Shown here: in pieces, positions 7,996-15,796 of the stretch
Layout of the letters: each line of letters opens with the position of its first letter
How positions within the stretch are numbered: position 1 is the first letter of the stretch
From: Thermomicrobiales bacterium
Lineage (GTDB): Bacteria > Chloroflexota > Chloroflexia > Thermomicrobiales > UBA6265
Assembly: GCA_023957015.1 (NCBI GenBank)
Contig: JAMLHR010000024.1
Span: 1-37,181, forward strand
DNA length: 37,181 bases
Direction: 5' to 3'
Notes under the pieces: generated by a model
What the model was told of the DNA's origin: nothing
What the model saw: the letters and a program-made list of their open reading frames with translations, nothing else
The model's database searches: none
Made by a program: the position numbers and the translations under genes

Positions 7996-8377
7996 TATCC
8001 CACCATTCGGTATTTCAGTTATGTAGAAATGTGGAGATAGTAGCTATAGAAAATGTTGACTGTATTGGTCAAAGCCGATCTCCGTCATCACAATTAGTCC
8101 TGCAAATGGGCCAGTACTTGCCGAAGTGCCGTCGTTTCCTCACCAACCATTGTCTTGCTCAAAGCGTGAGCATCTGTGGTGTCGAGTCAGCGGGGTCTTG
8201 ATAGGTAAACATCCCCTGCTTCCAGTTGATGAAGAGACATTGAGAGCAGATGTTCCCGATGCCTCTTTCCCATCACGATCGAGAGCCGGCGACAAGTGAT
8301 CAACTCAGGCTTCCGTCTATGATAGAAGTCGAAGGATCGCGTGTCTCTTCGATCTCACCATGAAAGGAACTGATCCT

Positions 8378-8773
8378 GTGAATACCACGATTCCGGCCTC
8401 TCATCTCAGCCTGGTAGAGAACAACGATCTGGTGATCCTGAGCACCCTCGGACCCAAAGGCGAGCCGCAGACGACCGCCCTCTGGTTTGTCTATGAGGAT
8501 GGTCAGGTCAAGATGTCCATTAACGATTCGCGTCAGAAGCTGAAGAACCTGCGACGTGATTCGCACGCCTCCGCGTTCTTCCTCGATCCCAGGAATCCAG
8601 GGCGGACGTTGGAACTGCGCGGGACGGTGACAATTGAACCGGATCCGGAGTATGTCTTCGCGGAGAAGGTCAAGGACAAGTACAGCTTCGATGTCGCTCA
8701 GGTGGATCAGCCCGGCCAGACTCGTAGCTGGGTGACCCTGCATGTGGACAAGGTGCTGACATACGGGCAGTAG
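8378..8773 (+). CDS. PPOX-family (pyridoxamine 5'-phosphate oxidase-like) protein
   Basis: About 131 residues forming the split-barrel flavin-binding fold. LVILSTLGPKGEPQTTALWF, then VKMSINDSRQKLKNLRRDSH and LELRGTVTIEPD, follow the PPOX/Rv1155-like pattern, whose members bind FMN or F420. The reaction cannot be stated from sequence. The GTG at 8378 is preferred: AAAGGA is placed correctly ahead of it, whereas the ATG at 8360 has none. It ends nine bases before the rhodanese-ThiF gene, so the two are probably an operon. Confidence 0.85.
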   Translation: MNTTIPASHLSLVENNDLVILSTLGPKGEPQTTALWFVYEDGQVKMSINDSRQKLKNLRRDSHASAFFLDPRNPGRTLELRGTVTIEPDPEYVFAEKVKDKYSFDVAQVDQPGQTRSWVTLHVDKVLTYGQ

Positions 8774-8782
8774 GAGGAACCG

Positions 8783-9895
8783 ATGTCCTCAAACTATTAC
8801 GATCATCTGCATCATTTGCGGAGAACCATACCCGCGGTGAGCGCCAGCGAGGCTGCGGAACTCGCCGCGCAGGGCGCGGTGATGCTGGATGTACGCGAGC
8901 CCGAAGAGACGGAACTTGGCACGGTGCCTGATGCCGTGTTGGTGCCGTTGGCTCTCGTGGAACATGATGTACAAGCAGATATACCGCATACGGATACTCC
9001 TATTGTGGTCTATTGTGCACATGGAATCCGCTCGCTCTTCGGGGCGGAGACACTGCGGAATCTCGGTTACACCAATGTCGTGAGCCTGGAAGGTGGTTTC
9101 GAGACCTGGCGGCACGCCGGATTGCCATGGCAGCCTCCGCAGCAACTCACGGCTGTGCAGACTGAGCGATACGCCCGGCATCTTCGTATACCCGAGATCG
9201 GTATTGCTGGCCAGCAACGATTGTTGCAGAGTAGCGTGCTGATGATTGGTGCTGGCGGACTTGGATCACCGGCCTCGTTCTACCTGGCCGCGGCCGGCGT
9301 TGGTACGATCGGTATCATTGATGACGATGTCGTCGATCTCAGTAACTTGCAGCGACAGATCCTCCATCGCACCACGGACATTGGCACACCCAAGGTTGAG
9401 AGTGCGCGACAAACGATCTCGTCGCTCAATCCGGATGTGGAGGTTCAGGTGTATCAGCAGCGCCTTACCGAAGCGAATATTCGTGAGATCTTCGCGGGAT
9501 ACGATCTTGTCGTCGATGGTTCGGATAGCTTTGAGACGCGCTACATCGTTAACGATACCTGTGTGGAACTCGGTATACCGCAGGTGCACGGCAGCATCTT
9601 CCGCTTTGACGGGCAGGTAACCACCTTCGATCCGCGACGAGCGGAGAGTCCCTGCTATCGTTGCCTCTTCCCGAGTCCGCCTCCGCCGGAGTTGGCCCCG
9701 AATTGCGCGGTCGCTGGCGTGCTTGGTGTGTTGCCCGGCGTGATCGGCACGATCCAGGCGACGGAGGCGATCAAATTTCTTCTCGGTATCGGCGAATCCC
9801 TTGTTGGTCGTCTGCTCATGTACGATGCCCTGGAAATGACCTTCCGCACACTCAAAATCCGCCGGGATGATGCATGCCCGACATGTGGGAGGTAG
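8783..9895 (+). CDS. Rhodanese-ThiF/MoeB fusion (E1-like adenylyltransferase)
   Basis: A 370-residue fusion. Residues about 18-115 form a rhodanese domain with active loop CAHGIRS (Cys78). Residues 122-370 form a ThiF/MoeB domain: GAGGLGSP (156-163) binds ATP, DDDVVDLSNLQRQ is the adenylate-binding loop, Cys291/Cys294 and Cys365/Cys368 (CYRC and CPTC) bind zinc, and Cys308 in ELAPNCAV is a candidate thiol. Such enzymes adenylate the C-terminal Gly-Gly of a sulfur carrier (MoaD, ThiS, CysO), and a linked rhodanese supplies sulfur. In MoeZ/Uba4 the rhodanese is C-terminal; here it is N-terminal. GGAGG precedes the ATG. No carrier protein gene is adjacent, so the pathway is unassigned. Confidence 0.93.
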   Translation: MSSNYYDHLHHLRRTIPAVSASEAAELAAQGAVMLDVREPEETELGTVPDAVLVPLALVEHDVQADIPHTDTPIVVYCAHGIRSLFGAETLRNLGYTNVVSLEGGFETWRHAGLPWQPPQQLTAVQTERYARHLRIPEIGIAGQQRLLQSSVLMIGAGGLGSPASFYLAAAGVGTIGIIDDDVVDLSNLQRQILHRTTDIGTPKVESARQTISSLNPDVEVQVYQQRLTEANIREIFAGYDLVVDGSDSFETRYIVNDTCVELGIPQVHGSIFRFDGQVTTFDPRRAESPCYRCLFPSPPPPELAPNCAVAGVLGVLPGVIGTIQATEAIKFLLGIGESLVGRLLMYDALEMTFRTLKIRRDDACPTCGR

Positions 9896-9896
9896 G

Positions 9897-9934
9897 CCCG
9901 CATTGTCGAAGGCGGCGAAGCCGTTATATGCGGG
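9897..9934. terminator. Weak convergent hairpin
   Basis: CCCGCAT (9897-9903) and ATGCGGG (9928-9934) form a 7-bp stem around a loop containing a GGC/GCC pair. It lies directly after the rhodanese-ThiF stop and before the stop of the converging EVE gene. There is no T-run, so a terminator role is only suggested by position. Confidence 0.35.
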
Positions 9935-9944
9935 TACCCCAGAT

Positions 9945-10406
9945 TCACCCGTTCTTCGCTGCCTCGATCGCATTGCGAAGAAGCTGATAATCCGATTCCT
10001 CGATTTTATGGACGTTTCCCTGGAACGCGAGCGTCCAGTTCTTCTCCGGCCACTTCTTCGTGTAGGTCATCTGCTTCGCCATTTCCTCAGCGTCGATCAG
10101 CTGATCATCATCCAGCCAGATATCGAGCTCGATCGGGAAGCGATAGGGGTAATCGTCCACCTTCTTCTTTTCACCACTCTTCCAGATCGGGGTGTGATCC
10201 TCGAATCCGTTGGCGGTCACGGTGGTGATACCGGCGAACTTCTTCACACCGGTGCAGTAGTAGATGAACTTGTCGCCGGGCTGCACCAGTTCCAGCTTCT
10301 TGCGCTGGCGTGATTTCAGCCCCTGCAGGTCAAACCCGCGATCGCGGGTGATGTGGTGATTGCTGAGTGAACTGACGATGATCCAGTACTGTGGTTCGGT
10401 GGACAT
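9945..10406 (-). CDS. EVE-domain protein
   Basis: A 153-residue protein that is essentially one EVE (PUA-like) domain. YWIIVSSLSNH, the DKFIYYCTGVKKFAGITTVT core and the late YPYRFPIELDIW strand match the family. EVE domains bind modified bases or nucleotides in DNA or RNA, and stand-alone forms occur with RNA-modification and restriction functions; no such partner is next to this gene. The ATG at 10406 (MSTEPQYW) follows AAGGAGGGATC; a longer frame to 10436 has no site. It is transcribed towards the rhodanese-ThiF gene. Confidence 0.88.
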   Translation of the reverse strand: MSTEPQYWIIVSSLSNHHITRDRGFDLQGLKSRQRKKLELVQPGDKFIYYCTGVKKFAGITTVTANGFEDHTPIWKSGEKKKVDDYPYRFPIELDIWLDDDQLIDAEEMAKQMTYTKKWPEKNWTLAFQGNVHKIEESDYQLLRNAIEAAKNG

Positions 10407-10463
10407 GATCCCTCCTTGATGCCGGTATTGCTTCATCGATTGTACTGTCCTACGGACGTGAAA

Positions 10464-10487
10464 GAACCCGGCTGGTCTGCCGGGTTC
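10464..10487 (-). terminator. Intrinsic terminator of the small minus-strand gene
   Basis: GAACCCGGC (10464-10472) and GCCGGGTTC (10479-10487) form a perfect 9-bp stem with a six-base loop. Read on the minus strand it is followed by TTTC. It lies about 135 bases beyond the stop of the gene at 10623-10889 and upstream of the EVE start, so it should separate these two transcripts. Confidence 0.65.
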
Positions 10488-10622
10488 AATCGGGGTTGGG
10501 GAGGAGAGATATCAAGAAGCGTTGGTCTTCACTTCTCAATAGATTCAGGATATCGCCCCTACCTGAACGTACACTGAGCCATTCCTGATGGTTTCCTGAA
10601 ATCGATACCATTTTCGGATTCA

Positions 10623-10889
10623 CTAATCCTTGATATCGAACGCGTTCACCACCTGCCGTTGTAACGAGGGATGCCGATCCAGGATCTCGTCCATGCTCAC
10701 CCGCAGAAACGCCGCCAGTTGGATCAGCTCCAGCGGCGAGAGCGTCAGCGTGACGAAATCGATGCTGAGCTGTACCTGATCGTCCTCGCCCAGTGTGTCC
10801 CTTGGTTTGTCTGGCACATTCAGGGTGGTGCTGAGTCCGGTTTCGGGCCAGATCATATCCAGCAGTTCAAGTGTTGGCTTCGTTGGCAT
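10623..10889 (-). CDS. Small unknown protein
   Basis: An 88-residue protein beginning MPTKPTLELLDMIWPETGLS. A well-placed GGGAGGA lies five bases ahead of the ATG, which supports it as real despite its size. The C-terminal half, LSPLELIQLAAFLRVSMDEI, is a predicted amphipathic helix pair; no family is recognised. It has no signal peptide. It is divergent from the gene at 10969 across a 79-base spacer. Confidence 0.7.
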   Translation of the reverse strand: MPTKPTLELLDMIWPETGLSTTLNVPDKPRDTLGEDDQVQLSIDFVTLTLSPLELIQLAAFLRVSMDEILDRHPSLQRQVVNAFDIKD

Positions 10890-10968
10890 GCTGTCCTCCC
10901 TTGCTCATACCCCATTCTCCCACCTTCTATAATGGAGGGACGAACTCATCTCATACATCGGAGTGCGT

Positions 10969-11523
10969 ATGCCCGCCCCAGAGTACGAGCCCCTTCCAGT
11001 CGATCCGCGAACGATGCTCCGGGATATCGCCACCGGATCGCCTATGACCGCGCGTATTGCCGCGCTGAGATTGGCGGTACTGCGATTCGATTTCCCGGAA
11101 GCAATCGTCCAGATTGATCCGGTACGTCAGGACGATACCGCGATCGCGATCAAGGCGACCATTGGTCTTCCCGGCGGTGGTCGGCACACGGCGATTGCCG
11201 CGTTTGATGTTGATGCGGAATCCAGTTGGGCGGAGCAATACGCGCACACCGAGACGATCGCTATCGCGCGTGCGCTCGATGGATTGGGACAGTCGCTGGA
11301 GCGGCAGGTTCCAACCTCACCCGGCAAATCCGGGACGCCACCGCCTCAGCCACGTTCGGGTGAAGAGGATCACTTGCCGGAATACTCCTGGAATGCATTC
11401 TGGCGGGAGGCGAATGCGCGCGGCATCACCCGCGAACAGGTGGATCAGGCTCTCGGTCGCTCCGTGCAGGAGGTCACACCGCGGGATGCGGTTATGGCAT
11501 TGCAGGCCTCCGGCCGGTGGTGA
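10969..11523 (+). CDS. Unknown protein with faint Rad52/Erf-like signature
   Basis: A 184-residue protein with three parts: an N-terminal alpha/beta region in which TAIAIKATIGLPGGGRHTAI leads to EQYAHTETIAIARALDGLGQ; a Pro/Ser/Glu-rich linker; and a C-terminal helical region in which YSWNAFWREANARGITREQV leads to TPRDAVMALQASGRW. The phrase ETIAIARALDGLG resembles the conserved AET-a-GRALaxLG helix of Erf/Rad52-type single-strand annealing proteins, and a C-terminal W..fw..a...G+..eev helix pair is seen in proteins of that sort. This is a pattern guess, not an assignment. The ATG at 10969 follows CGGAG; an alternative GTG at 10963 is possible. Confidence 0.7.
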   Translation: MPAPEYEPLPVDPRTMLRDIATGSPMTARIAALRLAVLRFDFPEAIVQIDPVRQDDTAIAIKATIGLPGGGRHTAIAAFDVDAESSWAEQYAHTETIAIARALDGLGQSLERQVPTSPGKSGTPPPQPRSGEEDHLPEYSWNAFWREANARGITREQVDQALGRSVQEVTPRDAVMALQASGRW

Positions 11524-12010
11524 TACCGCAGTCGGCACGAATGCACATTCGCCCGGATGTTGTCGTATTCGGCAATCGAATTACGGTGACATACGGTCAT
11601 TGAATGTACGTACTGAGATATCAGTCATGCAATGAGTCAGACGAACGGACTCTCTGTACATTCGATATTGACTCCCACGTACGTACATAATAAGATGAGA
11701 CAAAATCAGAGACATATCCACGATTCTATGCGCTAAATCCCGAACATACATCTCAAATTGTGCCGAAATGGCAGTGAACGTACTCTTGTTACAGGTTGTT
11801 CACTCCTGCACACTGTGCTTGCACGGGTCGTTCTGTCCATCCCGCAATCTGTGACAGATCATCCCGGCCGCCGGTCCCCGCCCGGTGATAAATCGATGCC
11901 AGCACATTCCCGCGATGTGGCATCAGCCAGAGTAGATGCGCCCGCACGCATCTTCTTCAGGCATATGTACCCGCGGTTTCGTCTGGTTCGGAGAGAGGGG
12001 ATTCGCTGTC
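11524..12010. other. Intergenic region upstream of the CHRD-like gene
   Basis: A 487-base spacer with no supported gene. It contains two copies of GTACGTAC (11606-11613 and 11679-11686), the distant inverted pair GAATGTAC (11602-11609) and GTACATTC (11656-11663), and ACTGA-gata-TCAGT (11612-11625). The first half is clearly AT-richer. These are candidate regulatory sites for the exported protein at 12011, with no assigned regulator. The long plus-strand frame crossing 11758-12288 is low-complexity in translation and lacks a ribosome site. Confidence 0.45.
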
Positions 12011-13312
12011 ATGGCATCCATCAACACATCGGGCTCGGCGGGATCATTGTCCCGCTCCGCCCCGCGCGCTTTTTTCAGGACACCCCTGCGGGTGTTCACG
12101 ACCTTTGGTTTACTCACCACCATCCTGGCGTTGGTGCTGAATGCAGCCGCGCAGGAGGTATCGAATCAGGCCACACCGGGTTCGACACCAACGGCGCAGG
12201 CGACGCCGTCCGCCGCCATGCCTCGCATCGAGCTTCCGCTGCAGGAGGTGAACGAGAGCGATCTCGGTGGCATGGTCACCCTCTATGAGTTCGGCGATAT
12301 GACCATCGTTGAGTTCGCTGTGACCGGTGCCGGTGGCGATCATCCGGCAGCCATCATTCCGGGTGTCTGTGTGGATACAACCGCTACGGCCGTTGCCACC
12401 GATCTCACGGCGGACGACACCGACCGCTATGAGCTCACCCCGATCGATGCGACCGGCAAGAGTGTGACCACCATCGATGTCAGTCTCGATGACCTTCTGG
12501 AGAACGATCACGCCGTTCAGATCGTCATGAGCGCCGATCAGTCCCAGACAACCATCGCCTGTGCCGATATCGAGGGAGATCCGTCGCTGGAACCTGCTGG
12601 TACACCGACTCCTGCCGAGAGTCCAGTGGCGACACCGGATGGCGTCGGTGGTCAGACCAGTGGTTTCGATCAGACGGATACGGATACTGAGCCGGGTACC
12701 TTCACCGTCAAGCTCATTGACTGGAGCAAGACCGGTGTCACTGGTACAGCGGTCCTGACGGATCAGGGGCGGACCACGGATGTAAAGATCACGCTCAATG
12801 GCACACCTGTTATTGGTGGGCATACCGTCCATATCCACAATGGCAGCTGCGCCAGTCCGGGATCGGCAACCTATACGCTGGCACCGATCGGCACCGATGG
12901 TATCAGTGAATCCACCGTCAATCTCACGTTGGAGACGCTTACCAAGGGCAAGTACTTTATCAACATCCATCCCGACGAAGAGAATTGGGATGACTGGATG
13001 GTGTGCGGCAATATCTCCGGCGATCCCACCTCCCAGTCCGCGGTGACCTCCGGTAATGGTCAGGGTGGGACCAATCAGGTCGGTGATGGCTCGGGTGGCG
13101 GTAGCACTACCATGATCACGACCAATGCTCAGGCGGGAGCCTTCCCGCAGACCGTTGGTGTTGGCGATGGCCTTCGCTGGCCAAGCGAGAATCGCGCCGC
13201 CGTGGTGATGGCCGTTGGTGTCTCCGCTGTGATCCTACTCGGAATGGGCATGGTGATTCGCTCGGCCGAGAAGTCCGGTAAGCATCCGCGCTTCACCCGA
13301 CTCGGTCTCTAA
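12011..13312 (+). CDS. Membrane-anchored surface protein with two CHRD/SOD-like domains
   Basis: A 433-residue exported protein. Residues about 15-50 are a signal/anchor (VFTTFGLLTTILALVLNAAA) and residues about 393-418 a C-terminal membrane segment followed by basic residues. Between them lie two related beta-rich units of the CHRD or SOD-like kind. The first runs from MTIVEFAVTGAGGDHPAAI to QSQTTIACADIEGD; the second contains HTVHIHNGSCASPG and TKGKYFINIHPDEENWDDWM. Thr/Pro- and Gly/Ser-rich linkers flank them. Such domains sit outside the cell; no enzyme activity is claimed. The start ATG at 12011 follows GAGAGGGG; a longer frame from 11936 is unlikely. Confidence 0.85.
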   Translation: MASINTSGSAGSLSRSAPRAFFRTPLRVFTTFGLLTTILALVLNAAAQEVSNQATPGSTPTAQATPSAAMPRIELPLQEVNESDLGGMVTLYEFGDMTIVEFAVTGAGGDHPAAIIPGVCVDTTATAVATDLTADDTDRYELTPIDATGKSVTTIDVSLDDLLENDHAVQIVMSADQSQTTIACADIEGDPSLEPAGTPTPAESPVATPDGVGGQTSGFDQTDTDTEPGTFTVKLIDWSKTGVTGTAVLTDQGRTTDVKITLNGTPVIGGHTVHIHNGSCASPGSATYTLAPIGTDGISESTVNLTLETLTKGKYFINIHPDEENWDDWMVCGNISGDPTSQSAVTSGNGQGGTNQVGDGSGGGSTTMITTNAQAGAFPQTVGVGDGLRWPSENRAAVVMAVGVSAVILLGMGMVIRSAEKSGKHPRFTRLGL

Positions 13313-13324
13313 TCCCCATCTCTC

Positions 13325-13370
13325 CACGAACCAGCCCGGCTCCATCCCGAAAGGGGTGGGGCCGTTCGTG
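13325..13370 (+). terminator. Hairpin after the CHRD-like gene
   Basis: An inner stem at 13338-13363, GGCTCCATCCC-gaaa-GGGGTGGGGCC, has eleven pairs including G-U pairs and a GNRA-type loop. It is flanked by a second pair of arms, CACGAAC (13325-13331) and GTTCGTG (13364-13370). It follows the stop at 13312 and precedes the next gene. The T-run is weak, so it may be a terminator or an attenuator-like structure. Confidence 0.6.
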
Positions 13371-13406
13371 GTGAATTGCTGTTTAATACGTAACGAGGGA
13401 GGTACG

Positions 13407-14081
13407 ATGCGTATCCTGTTGATCAGACACGGACAATCGGAAGCCAATGTCAACGGTCGTATACAAGCGCCCGACGATCCGCTGACGGATCTCGGTCGGC
13501 AGCAGGCACGCGTGTTGGCACCGTACATCACCGAGACCTATCGTATCGATCACCTCATCGCCAGCTCATTGGATCGTGCTCACGAGACAGCCCGCATCAT
13601 CGCTACCGCTACCGGCAGCCAGATCACGCTCGAACCGCGATTCGCGGAGATCATGAACGGTGATGCGATTGGGATGCTCTGGTCGGATTGGCGCGCCGCC
13701 AATCCGGAGATGGCCGCCGTCTGGAGCTGGGATGTCCGTCATGCAGATGCCGCCTGGCCCGGCGGTGAATGTGGACGGGATGTCTGTAACCGCGCCTTCG
13801 CCGCCTTCGATGAGATTGTGGAGACCTGGCGATCTACCGCGAACACGATTGCCATCGTGACTCACGGTGGTGTCATCGCCTGGCTGGCGGCGCGGTTGAA
13901 CGGTGATTCGCTTGAGACCTGGCCGGCAGCTTACGGTGATATCGCCAACTGCTCCATTACCGAAGTCGATCTTAACGATCACGGCATGCCGATGATTACT
14001 GGTTGGAATCGCACCGACTACCTCGGCGATACCTTTGCACCGCACATCTCGCCCGTCATCCCCACGGTGCGGCCATCATGA
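13407..14081 (+). CDS. Histidine phosphatase (phosphoglycerate mutase-like)
   Basis: A 224-residue protein of the histidine phosphatase superfamily. LLIRHGQSEAN gives the phospho-accepting His8 with Arg7, and VTHGG gives the second histidine (153); a glutamate in RFAEIMNG is the likely proton donor. The family includes phosphoglycerate mutases and broad phosphatases such as CobC and SixA; the substrate here is unknown. GGGAGG lies five bases ahead of the ATG at 13407. The TGA overlaps the next start by four bases (ATGA), so it is first gene of a tightly coupled three-gene unit. Confidence 0.9.
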   Translation: MRILLIRHGQSEANVNGRIQAPDDPLTDLGRQQARVLAPYITETYRIDHLIASSLDRAHETARIIATATGSQITLEPRFAEIMNGDAIGMLWSDWRAANPEMAAVWSWDVRHADAAWPGGECGRDVCNRAFAAFDEIVETWRSTANTIAIVTHGGVIAWLAARLNGDSLETWPAAYGDIANCSITEVDLNDHGMPMITGWNRTDYLGDTFAPHISPVIPTVRPS

Positions 14082-14809
14082 ATCTGCGCGTGCTCGCCGT
14101 TACCGATGAGGTCGATCCGCGTGTCTACAGCACGTCCGTGCGCGAACGCATGGGCGATGTCGATCTCATCATCAGTTGCGGCGATTTGCCAGCGACCTAT
14201 CTCGAGTATCTGACCGACGCCCTGCACAAGGATGTCTACTATGTGCTCGGTAATCACGCCGAGGAGATCGTGCGCGAGGGACAGCGCGGCGTGCCACGGC
14301 ATCCGATGGGATGTATCGACCTCGGATTTAAGGTGGTGCGCGATCCCCGTACTGGCATCATCTTCGCCGGGCTTCCTGGTTCACCGCGCTATCTGGAGCG
14401 TGCACCTGTCCAGTTCAGCGAAAAGGAGATGACCTGGAACATCATCAAGATGATGCCCCGGCTCATCATGAATCGCATCCGGTACGGACGCGCCATGGAT
14501 ATCCTGGTGACGCACGCCCCCCCGCGTGATGTTGGTGATCGTGAGGATCCCGCTCACCGCGGTTTCGTGATCATGCGTCGATTGGTGAAATGGGCCAAAC
14601 CCCGCTACCAGCTGCATGGTCATATCCATCTCTATGACCGGAGCCAGGGCAATACCAACCAACTCTTCGAGACTCAGGTCATCAATGTCTACCCGTATCA
14701 GAAACTGGAACTCCAGCTTGAGCGTCTTCCAGAGGTGGAAGCGCAGCAGCTTGCGCATCCCGAGTCGATCCGTGCCGAGTTGGGTGCGGATGCTGAGGCG
14801 CAATCATGA
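14078..14809 (+). CDS. Calcineurin-like metallophosphoesterase
   Basis: A 243-residue metallophosphoesterase with SCGDLP (Asp36), GNH (58-60), THAPP and HGHIH metal-binding motifs. The first motif reads VTDEVDPRVY, so the usual DxH histidine is not present; this variant start is typical of the DEVDPR-type subfamily I recall from Chloroflexota and Firmicutes. The family hydrolyses phosphoesters, sometimes cyclic nucleotides; the substrate is not predictable. Start and stop each overlap the neighbouring genes by four bases (ATGA). No ribosome site is visible at the start, which fits translational coupling to the histidine phosphatase. Confidence 0.9.
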   Translation: MNLRVLAVTDEVDPRVYSTSVRERMGDVDLIISCGDLPATYLEYLTDALHKDVYYVLGNHAEEIVREGQRGVPRHPMGCIDLGFKVVRDPRTGIIFAGLPGSPRYLERAPVQFSEKEMTWNIIKMMPRLIMNRIRYGRAMDILVTHAPPRDVGDREDPAHRGFVIMRRLVKWAKPRYQLHGHIHLYDRSQGNTNQLFETQVINVYPYQKLELQLERLPEVEAQQLAHPESIRAELGADAEAQS

Positions 14810-15783
14810 ATATCGTTCGGGACCAATCCGCCGCCGATTTCGATCGCGCGCGCAACAAACAGGTCATTAACGAGTGGCTCAGCGCCGTTAGTCGGCGCGA
14901 GAACGAACTCGTGCCCCTACAGGAAATCACTCGTCGCGTTCGTCCGGAAGGCGAGAGTTACCGTGGTATGCAGGAAGTGCCGATCAATCAGATTGTCGGC
15001 AGTATGGATCGCTGGCGTGATTTCGATCGCGCGTTTCTACCGCGGGACCGGCACACCAAGAGTCGCTGGCGACGCATCGATGAGGCTTACTACGAGGATA
15101 TTCGCCTGCCACCGATACAGCTCTACAAGGTCGGCGATATCTACTTCGTCAAGGATGGCAATCATCGCGTTTCGGTCGCCCGTGAGCGCGGTGTGGAGTT
15201 TATTGACGCCGAGGTGATCGAGGCGCACGTGCGCGTGCCCTTGAGTCCGGAGATGAGCACGCAGGAACTGTTGATGCAGGCGGAGTACGCCGAGTTTCTG
15301 CGTCGTACCGATCTCGATGTCCTCCAGCCGGATCACGATATCCGGCCCACCCAGCTAGGTCGTTACGATGTTATCTGGGGGCATATCCTCGGCCACCAGG
15401 AGTGGCTCTCCTACATCTGGCAACGACCGGCGACGATCCACGAAGTCGTCAACGATTGGTACGAGTTCAACTACATGTCGATTGTGCAGGTCGTGCGAGA
15501 TCGCCACGTGCTGGATCAGTTCCCGCGACTCACCGAAGCCGATATCTATCTGTGGGTGATGCGCAATCGTCGCATGCTTGAGGATGAAACCGGTGCCGAT
15601 GTCGGTCCGGTCGCCAGCGCCGAGGCCTACGCCGATCTGATGACCCAGCCGAAGGGCGTGCTTGAGCGTATCTCCGCGCTCATCTCCGGCCAACGCGGTG
15701 GTTCACGTTCTCCTGATCCCGAAGAGGAGCAGGATCGCCGCCACCACTGGTTCAAGCGCTGGCTTCGTCCCCGCGCCAAGTAA
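14806..15783 (+). CDS. ParB/sulfiredoxin-fold protein of unknown role
   Basis: A 325-residue protein. Residues about 55-145 contain VPINQIVGSMDRWRDFDRAF, LPPIQLYKVGDIYFVKDGNH and RVSVARERG, a ParB-N/sulfiredoxin-like domain in which the GNHR motif corresponds to the GxHR nucleotide-binding loop. A helical region follows to about residue 270, and an acidic-then-basic tail (EEEQDRRHHWFKRWLRPRAK) closes the protein. There is no ParA partner nearby and no visible helix-turn-helix, so chromosome partitioning is unlikely; similar Chloroflexota proteins are annotated loosely as regulators. The start overlaps the phosphoesterase stop by four bases, and the stop lies 13 bases from the convergent copper/cytochrome gene. 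Confidence 0.85.
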   Translation: MNIVRDQSAADFDRARNKQVINEWLSAVSRRENELVPLQEITRRVRPEGESYRGMQEVPINQIVGSMDRWRDFDRAFLPRDRHTKSRWRRIDEAYYEDIRLPPIQLYKVGDIYFVKDGNHRVSVARERGVEFIDAEVIEAHVRVPLSPEMSTQELLMQAEYAEFLRRTDLDVLQPDHDIRPTQLGRYDVIWGHILGHQEWLSYIWQRPATIHEVVNDWYEFNYMSIVQVVRDRHVLDQFPRLTEADIYLWVMRNRRMLEDETGADVGPVASAEAYADLMTQPKGVLERISALISGQRGGSRSPDPEEEQDRRHHWFKRWLRPRAK

Positions 15784-15796
15784 CGACTGGCTCCGG

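Larger units (their letters stand above)
7671..8377. other. Long AT-richer non-coding region
   Basis: About 707 bases without a supported gene, more AT-rich than the surroundings. It contains an interrupted palindrome (7954-7968) and a perfect 24-bp palindrome (7972-7995). A 31-codon coding-like stretch on the minus strand (8094-8186) ends in AHALSKTMVGEETTALRQVL followed by AHLQD, and a stop interrupts the same frame upstream. The region could hold promoters for the LuxR gene (minus) and the PPOX gene (plus), remnants of a lost gene, or both. Confidence 0.55.

Noticed and set aside
10623..10889. An antitoxin role for the small 88-residue protein
   Set aside because: No toxin partner or known antitoxin motif is seen next to it.
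13140..13160. LPxTG-like sorting motif (FPQTVG) in the CHRD-like protein
   Set aside because: It does not match LPxTG, lies too far from the C-terminal helix and no sortase is nearby; a plain membrane anchor explains the C-terminus.
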